Notes under the pieces: model-generated
What the model saw: the letters and a program-made list of their open reading frames with translations, nothing else
Database searches by the model: none
What the model was told of the DNA's origin: nothing
Position numbers and translations under genes: made by a program
Assembly: GCA_027604185.1 (NCBI GenBank)
Contig: JADGKB010000031.1
Span: forward strand, 62,001-126,000
From: Boothiomyces macroporosus
Lineage: Eukaryota; Chytridiomycota; Chytridiomycetes; Rhizophydiales; Terramycetaceae
Length of the DNA stretch: 64,000 nucleotides
Direction: 5' to 3'
In this document: positions 1-9,988 of the stretch, in pieces
How the letters are laid out: each line of letters opens with the position of its first letter
Position numbering within the stretch: position 1 is the stretch's first letter

Positions 1-860
1 ACTATAGAGGTACTCTTCTTTTCTTGATGGGACGTGTTGATGATGCCGTCTCTGACTTGGAAAACTCTTTATTAAATGACCCAAAAAATATCAACACCAT
101 CATTAAAAGAGCTACTCTCTATATGGAAAGGGCTGACGTAGAAAAAGCTGTCGAACAATTTGAAAAGGCCAATTTAATTTCATCCACCAACCCAGACTTG
201 TATTACCACCGTGGACAGGTTCGTTTCTTGACTGGTGACTTCCAGGGTGCTATTGATGACTATACTACTTCTTTGAAAAATGAAAGTGCTTCCGAATCTT
301 CTGTTTATGTCCACATCCAAATGGGAGTTGCTAAATACAAGCTTGGCGATATCGTTGGAGCTGAAAAGAAGTTTAGAGAAGCTAAAAAGTTGTTTGAAAA
401 GAGTGCTGAAGTATGGAACTACCATGGTGAGATCCTGATGGATAAACAAACCTTTGTAGATGGTAAATTGATTGATTGACATTAGCTGAAAAGAGTTTCG
501 ATAAGGCTATATCTATGGATCCATCCTCTCCTTTACCATACATTAACAAGGCAATTTTATGCGTTCAATGGAAGCAAGATGCTGTTGAAGCTGAAAAGCT
601 GTGCAGAAAAGCCATTGAAGTCGATCCTCTATGCGATATTGCCTACACTCAATTAGCACAATTACTCTGTCATCAAAACAAAATGGAGGATGCATTGAAT
701 GTTTATGACCAAGCTATTGATATTGCTAGAACCGAAGCTGAAGTTTTGAATATAGTGCAGTGCAAGGAGGCTGCTGCTGCTCAAATTCACGTCATGAAGG
801 TATGTTAATTTTTTAATTTAGAATTTCCCTGCTGCAGTTTCTGCACTTCGTACCGACTAA
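1..860 (+). CDS. TOM70: TOM70 mitochondrial import receptor, C-terminal part (5' end outside window)
   Basis: Tandem TPR helices run through the whole visible part (about 270 residues). TOM70 is the outer-membrane receptor that takes chaperone-bound precursors, especially carrier proteins, to the TOM pore. The stretch with 'LPYINKA' followed by 'QWKQD' and 'LARTE'-like spacing near the end ('IARTEAEV') matches the conserved C-terminal TPR block of fungal TOM70. Two introns restore the frame: 463..485 (23 nt) and 800..821 (22 nt). After the second, the protein ends 'NFPAAVSALRTD' at the TAA at 858-860. The open frame continues upstream of the first ATG (27), so the N-terminal anchor lies outside the window. 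TOM70 rather than another TPR protein is a family-level judgement. Confidence 0.72.
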
Positions 861-909
861 AATAAATATTGTTTCTCTATCAATAACAAGATTCGTTTTA
901 ATCTAGTTT

Positions 910-1908
910 TTATTTCAGTATATGAAGCTTATTATAATCTTGTTTGACATATTTCTTGTTTATGGCAACCAGGTTTTCCCTTGTAGTTCTTTGAGAACCA
1001 ACACTCTCCACAACAGATGAAGTATCTCTTTTTTGTCCACCAATCTTTGCAGTTTTCACCAAGGACGATACTGATTCAATAAAATCAATAGACTTTGAAT
1101 TCGTCGTTGATTTTCCAAGGTTCAAGTTCTTTTCTTGCTTGTACAGGTAATTTGACAGGTAGTAAGCCAAGAAATTCCACAGTCCTCGCAACGGCGAAAA
1201 TAATGCTTTTAGGAATTTGATTCCAAATACCTGTCCGTTAGTAAACAGGATGATATTGTCGAGTGCTACAAATATCCAGACCAAAACAAATGCACCTAGA
1301 AAGAACAAGAGCCGGCGAATGAAAGCTCTGGTACTTGATGTATCGCTAGATAAACTGTTTCGGAGGTAATACACGCTGGTAGTAATACAAGCGATATTTG
1401 CCAATAGAATGATCCATAACCATCCATAGAAAAATATAATCTGATATTCTGGATATTGGCTAGATATAAAGCAATATTCTTCGTTATTTGTAACCATTCC
1501 AGTTACGGATAATATAGATAGACCGAAAACAACTGATATTCCAACGATCAATCCAATCAGTTTTAAATGATGCAGTAGTACAAATTTTAGACTGCCATTA
1601 AGAAAGGTAAGGTAGACTGATATAAACCCCATTGTAAAACTGGTCCATATTGACAGCATATACTCCAGTTCTATAAATAACGCTTGTGCTAAACAACCTT
1701 GCGGGGATCCAACTTCTCCAATCAGTTTAAGAATTCCATCCAATAAATCCGCTATAGTCATGATCACCATGAATCTTCCCATTGGTTTAGAAATGTCAAG
1801 TTCGTTGGAATACATTAGATAAATCATTGAAAATACACCGAGTAATCCAATGATTGAAGTTGTCTTTGAAGTTATATCTATTACTATATTTTCTGTGTCT
1901 GATAGCAT
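910..1908 (-). CDS. Seven-transmembrane receptor, cAMP-receptor-like (class E) GPCR
   Basis: A 332-residue intronless protein with seven clear hydrophobic segments, a short N-terminus before helix 1 ('IIGLLGVFSMIYL') and a basic Ser/Thr-rich cytoplasmic tail of about 75 residues. 'MTIADLLDG' in helix 2, a cysteine after it ('GCLAQA'), a tryptophan in helix 3 and 'FSPLRGLWNFLAYY' in helix 7 fit the slime-mould cAMP-receptor and fungal GPCR group that couples to heterotrimeric G proteins. The ligand cannot be inferred. The start is the ATG at 1908, since the upstream codon in the same frame is TTG. The gene ends 50 bp from the TOM70 stop, in convergent orientation. Alternative: a Git3-like nutrient receptor. 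Confidence 0.65.
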   Translation of the reverse strand: MLSDTENIVIDITSKTTSIIGLLGVFSMIYLMYSNELDISKPMGRFMVIMTIADLLDGILKLIGEVGSPQGCLAQALFIELEYMLSIWTSFTMGFISVYLTFLNGSLKFVLLHHLKLIGLIVGISVVFGLSILSVTGMVTNNEEYCFISSQYPEYQIIFFYGWLWIILLANIACITTSVYYLRNSLSSDTSSTRAFIRRLLFFLGAFVLVWIFVALDNIILFTNGQVFGIKFLKALFSPLRGLWNFLAYYLSNYLYKQEKNLNLGKSTTNSKSIDFIESVSSLVKTAKIGGQKRDTSSVVESVGSQRTTRENLVAINKKYVKQDYNKLHILK

Positions 1909-2112
1909 CAACTCTGGAATAATAATTAAGAAAAATCCATTTTACCGTGGAGACGATTCTTGGAAAATCCAATTATCCAAAGGAACGGTGAATCCTAATT
2001 GTTCAGTAGATTAGCAATGGTCAAGTGCAGACCTGTAATCAATAACTTCTAACAAAATATTGCACATTCCGCTTAGAAATATCCAGAAATATTTTTTCTC
2101 CAAAAGTAGTTT

Positions 2113-2343
2113 ATGAATAGAGAGCAAGTATCCCAACACAATTCCATAGACGATGCTTACGTAATACTAGAAGGTACCGTTTACGATATTACAGACTATT
2201 TGGAGGAACAATCTCACCCAGGCGGAACAATTCTAATAAAAGAATACCTGGGAAAAGATATCGCACCTGCATTTGAAAAACATCCTCATTCAAAGGATGC
2301 CCTTGAGCTTTTGAAATTCTATGAAATTTGCAAATTAATATAA
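2113..2343 (+). CDS. Small cytochrome b5-type heme-binding protein
   Basis: This 76-residue protein is essentially one cytochrome b5 fold. The first axial heme ligand sits in 'SHPGG' and the second in 'HSKDALELL', with the usual 'YDITDY' strand before them. There is no transmembrane tail, unlike microsomal cytochrome b5, so it is either soluble or a stand-alone electron-carrier or steroid-binding-like module. Domain length and both histidines look intact. There is no intron. It is followed 17 bp later by another gene on the same strand. Partner enzymes are not visible from context. Confidence 0.8.
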   Translation: MNREQVSQHNSIDDAYVILEGTVYDITDYLEEQSHPGGTILIKEYLGKDIAPAFEKHPHSKDALELLKFYEICKLI

Positions 2344-2360
2344 AATTTTTTACCCTTGTC

Positions 2361-2873
2361 ATGAACATTGATTTAGGTTACGATTACGAAATTGCCGAGC
2401 TCGATGAGATCAACAAACAATCAAAATTAGTTTCGGTTGATCTTAAAATACTTCCAAGAAAGCCAGTATTGGTTACCAACCTGGAATTGACCCTCAACCC
2501 AATTGTGGATTCGCTTATTAGGATTTACGAATACAAGCAGTACTATATAGTCAATTACAAGTACGATCCAAAAGACGTTTTTAATGTTTCTAAATATATT
2601 ACAGAGATCAGTTCTAAAACGGTTGTACTTCAAGTAGACGGTAGTTCACCAGACAACAATGACGGAATCCAAGTATTCAAAAGCAAGGGTAACTCTGGGG
2701 GTACTCTGACTGGAATAGGAGCCCTGCTTCTGTCAATTGATGATGGTGTTGTGGTATACAAAGTACTCGAGAATTACTCTTTCACAAAGAACCTCAAGAC
2801 TGTCCTGAAAGAACTGGATTTTGAAATGGAGATTTTCAAGACACAAAGAAAGAAATCGCACATGTTTTTATAA
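2361..2873 (+). CDS. Conserved-looking protein of unknown function
   Basis: I do not recognise this 170-residue intronless protein. It has no signal peptide and no membrane segment. Alternating hydrophobic strands and a glycine-rich turn ('SGGTLTGIGALLL') followed by a helix ('KNLKTVLKELDFEM') suggest a compact alpha/beta fold. The start is the ATG at 2361; the open frame extends upstream only through a TTG codon. It starts 17 bp after the cytochrome b5 gene. Its stop overlaps the stop of the convergent gene by 6 bp. A proteasome-assembly-chaperone type fold was considered but is not supported by any diagnostic motif. Confidence 0.55.
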   Translation: MNIDLGYDYEIAELDEINKQSKLVSVDLKILPRKPVLVTNLELTLNPIVDSLIRIYEYKQYYIVNYKYDPKDVFNVSKYITEISSKTVVLQVDGSSPDNNDGIQVFKSKGNSGGTLTGIGALLLSIDDGVVVYKVLENYSFTKNLKTVLKELDFEMEIFKTQRKKSHMFL

Positions 2874-3971
2874 GCTTTCTAGTTTTTGCAATATAAATGA
2901 TCTGGAATATTCCTTGTTTGAATTTATAGAATCACATTTGTTGCGCAGTTCCTGAAATCCAACCAAATCGCACAGCGCTCTGCACTTTTCAAGAGAGCTT
3001 TTGGAGAGATTGGGTGTAGTGAATTGGTATAGATTTCCAAGTATAAACAAAGCAATCGCAGTCAATTGGTGATCTTGGCTGACTTTGATAACATCAAACA
3101 CTAGCTTTTTAGTTTCATTCGTATTGGTACTTGCAAGTGCTTCTTTCAATGTTTTCATTAGCTTGGTTTCTATTCTGCTAGATTCTCCAAGTTCATCTAT
3201 ATTCAATATGCGAAACAGTCTATTCACTTGGATTAACGCCAAATCATCAATTTCCATTCCTTCCAATATATTGAAAGCAGATATATAATCTGACGTTGCG
3301 ATATGCAAATCAACCTGGAGCAAATTCATGAAATGAATCGAATTTTTCAAGAACCGCTTGTATTCCAGCATTGCAATTGGATCTAAAAAAGCCTTTTGTT
3401 TCCTTGCTTCAATCAACACAAACTTTCTTCCTTCATTCAAATACATGAACGATTTTTGAATGTCTGTTTTGCATTGAGAAAGAGAAGAAAGAATATATCC
3501 AATTATATACCATTTGCATTCTGATTGCTGCTCTATTGTGGAATGTAAAATAGGAAGTTGCTGGTGAGCTTGCTTATACTCTCCATTAATAATCAGCCCT
3601 AGTATCTGTAAAAAAAGAATTTCAATATTACTAGGATGAGAAGACGCTGATTCTACTTTTTTTGATTTTGGATATAGTTCGCTCTGTAGTTGTAGGAACT
3701 TGAGATGGTACTCTTCTGAAATAATCTTTGAATCCAGTATTCCTTTCGTTATCAGCTTATCAGCAATTTCCTTATTTTGCGTGTATCTTGTATACATGGT
3801 TGCCAGCTGGAAAGTAACTGCTAGCCGTTGGAATGGTTGCGGATTCAATCGCAGCGCATATTCCAAGTACTGAATCGACTGCTTGATTTTCAAAGATATT
3901 TCTACGTCACTATCAGTCGTATTGGTTTTTAATATTTCATTGGAATAAAAGATTAGTTGATCGACTTGCAT
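2868..3971 (-). CDS. MAU2/Scc4-like cohesin-loader TPR protein
   Basis: A 367-residue all-helical protein with TPR-like repeats and no intron. 'YALRLNPQPFQRLAVTFQLA' and 'MYTRYTQNKEIADKLI' resemble the N-terminal repeats of MAU2 (Scc4), which wraps the N-terminus of Scc2/NIPBL and helps load cohesin on chromatin. The C-terminal stretch 'LFILGNLYQFT' followed by a final helical pair is also placed as in MAU2. The protein is shorter than animal MAU2 (about 600 residues), as fungal Scc4 proteins can be. The start is the ATG at 3971. The assignment rests on repeat pattern only; another TPR/PCI-type scaffold remains possible. Confidence 0.5.
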   Translation of the reverse strand: MQVDQLIFYSNEILKTNTTDSDVEISLKIKQSIQYLEYALRLNPQPFQRLAVTFQLATMYTRYTQNKEIADKLITKGILDSKIISEEYHLKFLQLQSELYPKSKKVESASSHPSNIEILFLQILGLIINGEYKQAHQQLPILHSTIEQQSECKWYIIGYILSSLSQCKTDIQKSFMYLNEGRKFVLIEARKQKAFLDPIAMLEYKRFLKNSIHFMNLLQVDLHIATSDYISAFNILEGMEIDDLALIQVNRLFRILNIDELGESSRIETKLMKTLKEALASTNTNETKKLVFDVIKVSQDHQLTAIALFILGNLYQFTTPNLSKSSLEKCRALCDLVGFQELRNKCDSINSNKEYSRSFILQKLESL

Positions 3972-4052
3972 TTGGAAAGTTATTTTCGGACATGCAAGCT
4001 AAAGAGAGAAAATATCACAATAAACTCTAATGTTGTTTATTCAAAGATACAT

Positions 4053-6412
4053 TTAATAACCAGGGGCAGCAGATCCGTTGAATTGACGTTCATAACAGTA
4101 GTAGTCAACAACAGGGTTCCATGGTTGGGCAGGGTTAAAGAAGCCCATTCCAACTGGGGAGGTGATTGAGAATTGCATGAAGGTGATAACCAAGGTGGCT
4201 ACTGCAGCACCGGAATCCAAAGCAATCTATAATTAGAAAATATTCTTACAGACAAGATAAAGTTGTACTTGTTCCACCATTCTCTGTTGTAGGTGTAGAT
4301 GATCTTGTTGAAAACAATGTTCAAGATGAATGGAACTGTCAAGAAGCCCAAGTTTTGACCAGTAAAGTTCATTTGAGTCAAAAGTGGGAAGTTGACCAAG
4401 TGCCAGTTCTTGGATGGGTAAACTTTGTTGGCCAACCATGGGAGTACTGGCAATACCAAACCAATTGGGAATCCAAGTAAGAGAGAGTAGTATGGAGAGC
4501 CTTTTCCAAAGAATCTGGCAGGTCCAATAGCACCCCAAATACCACCAGCACTGATGAAGACACCATAGGATGTTCTTGGATTCCAAGCATCACCATTGTT
4601 TTTGAATTGATCAGCAAGACCTTCTTCAGCCCAGAAAGCAACCGCAAGGTTACCAATAGCACCAATAAAGGTACCAATCATTTGAGAAATGAACATAGAA
4701 GTTGGAGCGATAGCCATGTAGTGACCCAATTTCAAATCAGATGCCAAGTTAAGAGCTTGGATAACCATGTTGTAACCAAGGGACTTGAAGCACATAACAC
4801 CAACAAAGTCACCAGGAGTCAACAAACCAATGATGAATTCAGTCAATACATTAAGACCGATTTGGTTACCAGAGACAGCTTGAATAATACCAATTGGGAT
4901 AACATAGATAGTTCCAAGAATAACAGCAAAGATGGATGACCACCATGGCATGGCAAATGCAGTAAACAATCCAGAAAGAACTTGCAAGAGAGTGAATACA
5001 CCAAGGAAGGACATGTAGAACCAGTCAGGAATTTCAGGATAAGCTCTCATTCTAACGTTTAGTTCGTCTTCTTCGCTAGATTGAACTTGCTTAACAGCTT
5101 CCATAGTTTGACGGTAGACATCCTTTCCATACCACAAGAAGACGTGGGTCAAGACTGAGGCAATATTGATGAATGAAACAAAGTAGCAGATGGAAAAGTT
5201 GGATGAAAGGTAGAAAGGCTGGTTGGCTTCATAGAATTCCAAATCAAGGGAAGGAGGAGAGTTGTAGTTCAAAATAGCTTCGTGGTTATGGCCTCTTGTG
5301 ATTGGAATAGGTGCACCAGTTTTGTTGAAGATACCAGGAACGTTTACCATGCGAACCATATCAGTGGTGGGACTATGATCACTCCATGGAATACGGGACA
5401 AAATCAAGTTACCTAATTCTGGTTGTGCAGATTGGGAACCAACGCCGAATGGATTGGTGTATTCAACAATTGGGACAATGATCCATCCCCAGAAGATGTA
5501 TCCAATAAAGTAGTTCAAACCAGCCCAGAATGGAGTGTACAATGGCCCGGTAGAAGTTACGATAGTCCAGTCAAAGGTAAGGGACAATACACCAAATCCA
5601 CCTTGGTAACCACTGGATCCAAAGATTTTCAAAGTACGGTTTCTTCCAGCCAAGATGCAGAGAAGAGAGACCATGGAGAATGCAGGAGCAAAGTAAAGTG
5701 GCATCCATTCATAGATGAAGATGAAGGCAAAGATGATCCAGAAGAAGTTGTAACGAGAAAGAGTGTATCTCTTTGATTCGGTGGTTTCTTCTGGCTTTTC
5801 GTGGAAGGAGTTCAACAAAGCAATGGTTGGCAAGACACTAGGCCACATCATAGCTGCAGGCTTAATCAAGAATCTTCTAGTAAGACCAGCTACACCATAA
5901 CCAATGAATTGAGTTGCAAGAATCCATGGCAAAGAGTTCCAGAAATTAATGCTTCTGTCACCGACAAATTTAGTCCAATGTTGTCCAACAACGTTGTCAA
6001 CACCATAAGGTTGTCCACCAGCAGATGAAGCAATAATAGTAATCAAAGCGTGTTCCTTTACAGTGAAAGGTCCTGGGTTGAGTGAATGTCCAAAGATTTC
6101 AACGTCAGGAAGGACAGCAGCCAAGAAGACACCCATAGGGTAAGCGAGCAAGGTTGCCAAAGCGTTTGGAATAACGAATGGGTTGGCTCTGAAGGTGAAC
6201 AAACAGTTGGCCAAAGCCAAGAATATAGCCCAAATGACACCCAAAATCAATGTACGGATGGTCAAAGCAGGAGTGTTAGGATCGTCTTCCTTCATAACTA
6301 CAGCATCAATCCAGTCATTGGCCAATTCAGCATCAGCAACTTCTGCGTCGTCTAAGTCTAAGTCATGGTTTTCAATGTCGACGGCCAAATCGGCTTTCTT
6401 CTCTTCAGACAT
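4053..6412 (-). CDS. OPT-family oligopeptide transporter
   Basis: A 778-residue polytopic membrane protein of the OPT family, proton-coupled importers of small peptides, glutathione or metal chelates. Family marks include 'DDPNTPALTIRT' before helix 1, 'SRYNFFWIIF', 'GGFGVLSLTFDW', 'KLGHYMAIAPTSMF' and the C-terminal 'NPAQPWNPVVDYYCY' block. The last exon is reached by removing a 23-nt intron at 4227..4249; without it the frame ends early at 4199. The N-terminus is acidic and cytosolic. The start is the ATG at 6412. A paralogue lies at 16739..19005. Substrate is not determinable; glutathione or peptide is plausible given glutathione synthetase 4 kb away. Confidence 0.9.
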
Positions 6413-7945
6413 TTTTAATGATTAAACACCTCTTACAATCGTCTTATAAAAGAAGGTGCCCTTGAATTCAATACTCGCATGGTGAGGCGCCACTCGCGAA
6501 TCTTGTGGTTCCACTTAAAACTGTAAAAGAAATTAAAACAGCGCCCAAGGTCAAAACATTTATCCAGAGGCCGGCCTAATAAGCCCCTTTAAAATGCATC
6601 TTATCCCGCTAAAAAGCTCGCTGTAATTTGCTACTACTGAGAAATGAAGGCTCCGACTTGCAACCTGACGCTTATCACTTGTACCACAAGGCACTGACCT
6701 CCACCAATTGTTTTTGATCACTGAGTCTCCAATTGCACCAAGCCGAATGGCTACAAAATTCAACAATGACACACTATTTATCTATATATTTCGAATTATA
6801 TTGCTAGTATAAATTTATGTAGTTAGATAAACAACTGACAGGCCTCGAAAGTACTGATTTCTCAGGGAACGCATTGACGTTTTGTTCAACAAAGATCAAC
6901 CTCAAATATTAAACATCTTTGCAAATATAGTGCATTCGCAAGCTTCATGTCAATATATCAAAGATCCAAGACTATAGATATTTGGTTGAACTAGCAGGTG
7001 TGCTAATATTTTGCAAGCGAAACAAGGTTTCTCTTTTGATCTTTCGTACACAAGAATGTCTGTTGAGTTTCAGCTCTTGTTTCGCACGGCCGTCAAATAT
7101 TTATAACATCTGATCATAGAAACATTGTTTCTAAAATCAACTTAATGCGCGGAACCACCTGTAGCGAAATGTAGATCTCTTGCCAAAATTAGAACTCATT
7201 GATGACGGAAATTGTTTTTTCATTTAGTTGCTCTCACAAAGGCTCAAAACAGTGTAATGTTTCAAATTTTTTTTTCAGTTATTCATGGGGCAGAGGCTTT
7301 CCTCCCAGCGTGGTTGCTCAGCCAACTTGAAATGTATTAGCTATGTCCCACTTGAAGCCCGTTTGCAAAGCCAAAACTTTTAATTTTGGGTGGGTCACAA
7401 CAAAGTTCTAATAGGAAGGAACCATGTGGAGGAGCCGATTGAGGGACCAGACCAGTCACGTCGATAAGAATATGAAAAAATTAATATTTGGTCGCATATG
7501 CCGAATTTGAAGCTGGATATATCCCAGATTGGATATGAATGGTAATTATAGATTTATAAATTATTCCACCCGCATCCGAGTGAATGTTGGTGTAAAAAAG
7601 TGTCACTTTGACGGAAAAACTGTGGAAAAAGTTACATAATCAACAAGCAGCTTGTTTGATACGTTATTTCAAATTCTGTATATCAGCCATTACGGCATCC
7701 ATAAAATGGAGTAGTACATCCAGCATGAGCAGGAACTATATTCATTGAGTTATAAAGCTTTAGTTGATTAAGACCACTTGGGTAATTTCCATACAATTGA
7801 AATGTAATACAATTGAATACAAATTAAACTGAATACAAATTAAACTGAATACAATTGTTGTTGCATTAAATTCCAAAAAGGAAAAAATTAATATAGTACA
7901 AGATAGTGACTTTTCTATTTAAGCAAGCAAATATCAATCATAGTA
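6413..7945. other. Long divergent intergenic region (1.5 kb)
   Basis: This is the longest gene-free stretch in an otherwise compact window. It separates the OPT gene (minus) from the chitin-binding gene (plus). I found no convincing ORF even when short introns were allowed, and no tRNA or other RNA gene. A TATA-like element for the OPT gene may be the TTATAA near 6443. AT-rich direct repeats lie near 7814..7854. It probably holds two regulated promoters. Confidence 0.5.
7814..7854. repeat. Short direct repeat, 16-bp unit
   Basis: The unit TGAATACAAATTAAAC occurs twice head to tail (7814..7829 and 7830..7845) and is followed by a 9-bp partial copy. It lies about 90 bp upstream of the chitin-binding gene start, in its probable promoter. 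Confidence 0.8.
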
Positions 7946-8416
7946 ATGCTATCCCTTCTAGTTTCTCTTGTCACTGCGTCTGCAATTACCCTTCAATGTG
8001 GTCCAGGATCAATCGATCCATCAGACTTGACAACAGGTCGCGTCTGTAAAGCTGGAAACTGTTGCAATTCAAACGGGCGCTGTGGTTTCGGAGATGGATT
8101 CTGCTCAACTGACGTTGGATGCCAGCTTGGATTTGGACAGTGCTATCTTTCTTCTGAAGTAGTCCCACCAACTTGTGGTCCAGATGCAGGAAACAGAATA
8201 TGCCACGCTGGAGCTCCTTGTGTTAATGGATACTGCGGAAAAGTCGTTCCCGCTGATTCTGCAATGTCACCAATGTGTGGAGCAAATGGTGGCGGATTCA
8301 AGTGTCAAAACGGGTCTTGTTGCAGTGTAAATGGGCAGTGTGGCATCTCTCCAGAACATTGCGATGGCAGAAAAGGCTGCCAATCTCTATTCAGCAACTG
8401 CACCTATTCTATTTAA
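7946..8416 (+). CDS. Secreted hevein-type (CBM18) chitin-binding protein
   Basis: 156 residues: a signal peptide ('MLSLLVSLVTASA') and three cysteine-rich hevein-like modules. Modules 1 (about residues 18-66) and 3 (about 110-152) have the full cysteine pattern with 'CC.S..G.CG'. Module 2 (about 76-100) is truncated, keeping only four cysteines. There is no catalytic domain. Such proteins bind chitin or N-acetylglucosamine polymers in cell walls; chytrid fungi are known for expanded CBM18 families, some proposed to shield chitin. It is intronless, starts at the first ATG (7946), and ends 29 bp from a convergent gene. Confidence 0.87.
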   Translation: MLSLLVSLVTASAITLQCGPGSIDPSDLTTGRVCKAGNCCNSNGRCGFGDGFCSTDVGCQLGFGQCYLSSEVVPPTCGPDAGNRICHAGAPCVNGYCGKVVPADSAMSPMCGANGGGFKCQNGSCCSVNGQCGISPEHCDGRKGCQSLFSNCTYSI

Positions 8417-8445
8417 AAATAAAAAAATGGTTTATTCAATCATAT

Positions 8446-9114
8446 TTACCCAATTCTACTAAAGTCAATACCTAGTGACAATAGGTTGTCTGATGAAAAG
8501 GCAACGTTAAAGTCTTGTTCGGCAGTTTCCTGTCCCTTCAAGGCCCGGCAATCGTTAACTATGCGATTCAAGTCAGGCTGATATCCAGGCAATGGCTCGC
8601 TAAACTGATACAGTACTTCCTTTTGATTACTAACCAGTATTGTTCCACCCAGCACCCTAATATTAATTCAAAGTACATATTGTCGCTCAGATGTTCAGTA
8701 TTTCTAAATCCTTCATAATACGCCTTGATATATTCCTTGATTGGCCCCGGAGTCAAAAGCTTCAAAGGTGGTATCATTCTAACTTGGCCATTTTCGTCTC
8801 CCAAGAATTTGTAAAAGCTGTACTGAGCATCAATGAATATTTTTTCTTTTTCATAGTCCAGATGATGGGCATCAATTTTGTCCTTGAGAATAACATAGAC
8901 ATTTACATTGTATTCCTGGATTAATTTCTAGTACCTCTAGTCCCATTGTTGTTAGCACCTTAACCGTCTTTTTACATAATGGACAGTTGGGAGTACGAAG
9001 GACAATGAATAAGCAATGGCCCTGGGCCAAGAGGTCATCTGTAGTTACTTGCGGTCGATCGCCTGTTATTGGTTCTAGTGTATATGTTGGTAACGCAGGC
9101 AACTTTGAATTCAT
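8446..9114 (-). CDS. PRXL2-like (AhpC/TSA type) thioredoxin-fold redox protein, copy A
   Basis: Removing introns 8916..8934 (19 nt) and 8657..8676 (20 nt) gives 209 residues. The fold is that of peroxiredoxin-like 2 (FAM213/PRXL2): 'LFIVLRTPNCPLCKK' carries a CxxC redox motif, followed by 'IFIDAQYSFYKFLGD', 'YIKAYYEGF' and 'VLGGTILVS', which parallel the FLDEKKKFYG, WNGGF and ILGGVFVV blocks of PRXL2A. The likely role is thiol-dependent antioxidant or redox regulation; enzymatic activity is not certain. It is the last of three tandem minus-strand paralogues and lacks the intron that interrupts the TPNC codon in the other two. Confidence 0.8.
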
Positions 9115-9198
9115 ATAGAAGGTGGAAGAATCTCAAAAAAATTTAAGCGCCAATTTGACTTTTTCTGGAGACAAAAATAAACTTGCACTGGGTATATT

Positions 9199-9931
9199 TC
9201 ATGTTATTTTAGAAAAATCAAAGCCCATCGATACCAGGCTTTCACTGGAGAATGCAGTCTCGAAATCGTGTTCCGCATGCTCTTGGTACTTTAACGCTTG
9301 ACAAGCATTGATTAGGGCTACTGTCAAGTACAGCTTACCTATTAGATCCGGCTGATCTCCCGCTATTAATTCTAAATATTTATATACAATTTCTCCTCTA
9401 TCACTAACCAGCAGTCCACCTCCCAGTATTCTCGTTAATAGAATCCTACCTGTTTTCTGACGTTTGTGGCGAGTCCCAGAATCCTTCATACCTTGCCATT
9501 ACTGCATTACTGATTAGTTTGGGATGCAACACTAGAAATCAACTAGCGATTACATTGAGATATGGGCATGATGCGACACTCCCCATCACCTAATACTTTG
9601 AAAAACTCCATGGTCTTGTCTACTAGCACTTTCTTTCTATCAAAATCCACATGGTCCTTTTCGTCCTTTACTATTATATAAATGGTGACATTGAATTCCT
9701 GCATTAACAAGGTTTACATCCAAATTCAGTCTTTTGATTTGGTTTATCGTTCGCTTACACATTGCGCAACTGAATTAGCAAGAGTTACTTTGGAGTGCGG
9801 ATTACAATAAACAGACAATGCGTTACCAGTAACTCGTTCGTATTTACAATATGGGTATCAGAGTGTAATTTGATTGAAGGCAGCTTTTTGAGTTTGGAAA
9901 ACATTTTCAAAGATTTTGTTTCTGAATCCAT
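9199..9931 (-). CDS. PRXL2-like redox protein, copy B (five ultrashort introns)
   Basis: The raw frame is broken five times, yet removal of introns 9770..9788 (19), 9699..9717 (19), 9532..9553 (22), 9431..9449 (19) and 9318..9338 (21) yields an uninterrupted 210-residue protein that aligns end to end with copies A and C. The CxxC motif is 'TPNCAMCKR', and 'LLHPKLISNAVMARYEGF' and 'RILGGGLLVSDRGEIVY' follow. The last intron could also be read as 18 nt; 21 nt gives the same residue spacing as the other copies. The start is the ATG at 9931 and the stop is TGA. It looks functional, not a pseudogene. Confidence 0.8.
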
Positions 9932-9988
9932 GTTTTTTGTTTCAAAAATATCAAAAAATATCATTTCGAAAAATAATAGAAACACGGA

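Noticed and set aside
6560..6772. 70-codon minus-strand ORF in the long intergenic region
   Set aside because: Its composition is not protein-like, and no join to further exons or context supports it.
9199..9931. Reading PRXL2 copy B as a frameshifted pseudogene
   Set aside because: All five breaks are resolved by GT-AG intervals of 19-22 nt, and the result aligns end to end with both neighbours, including the CxxC motif.
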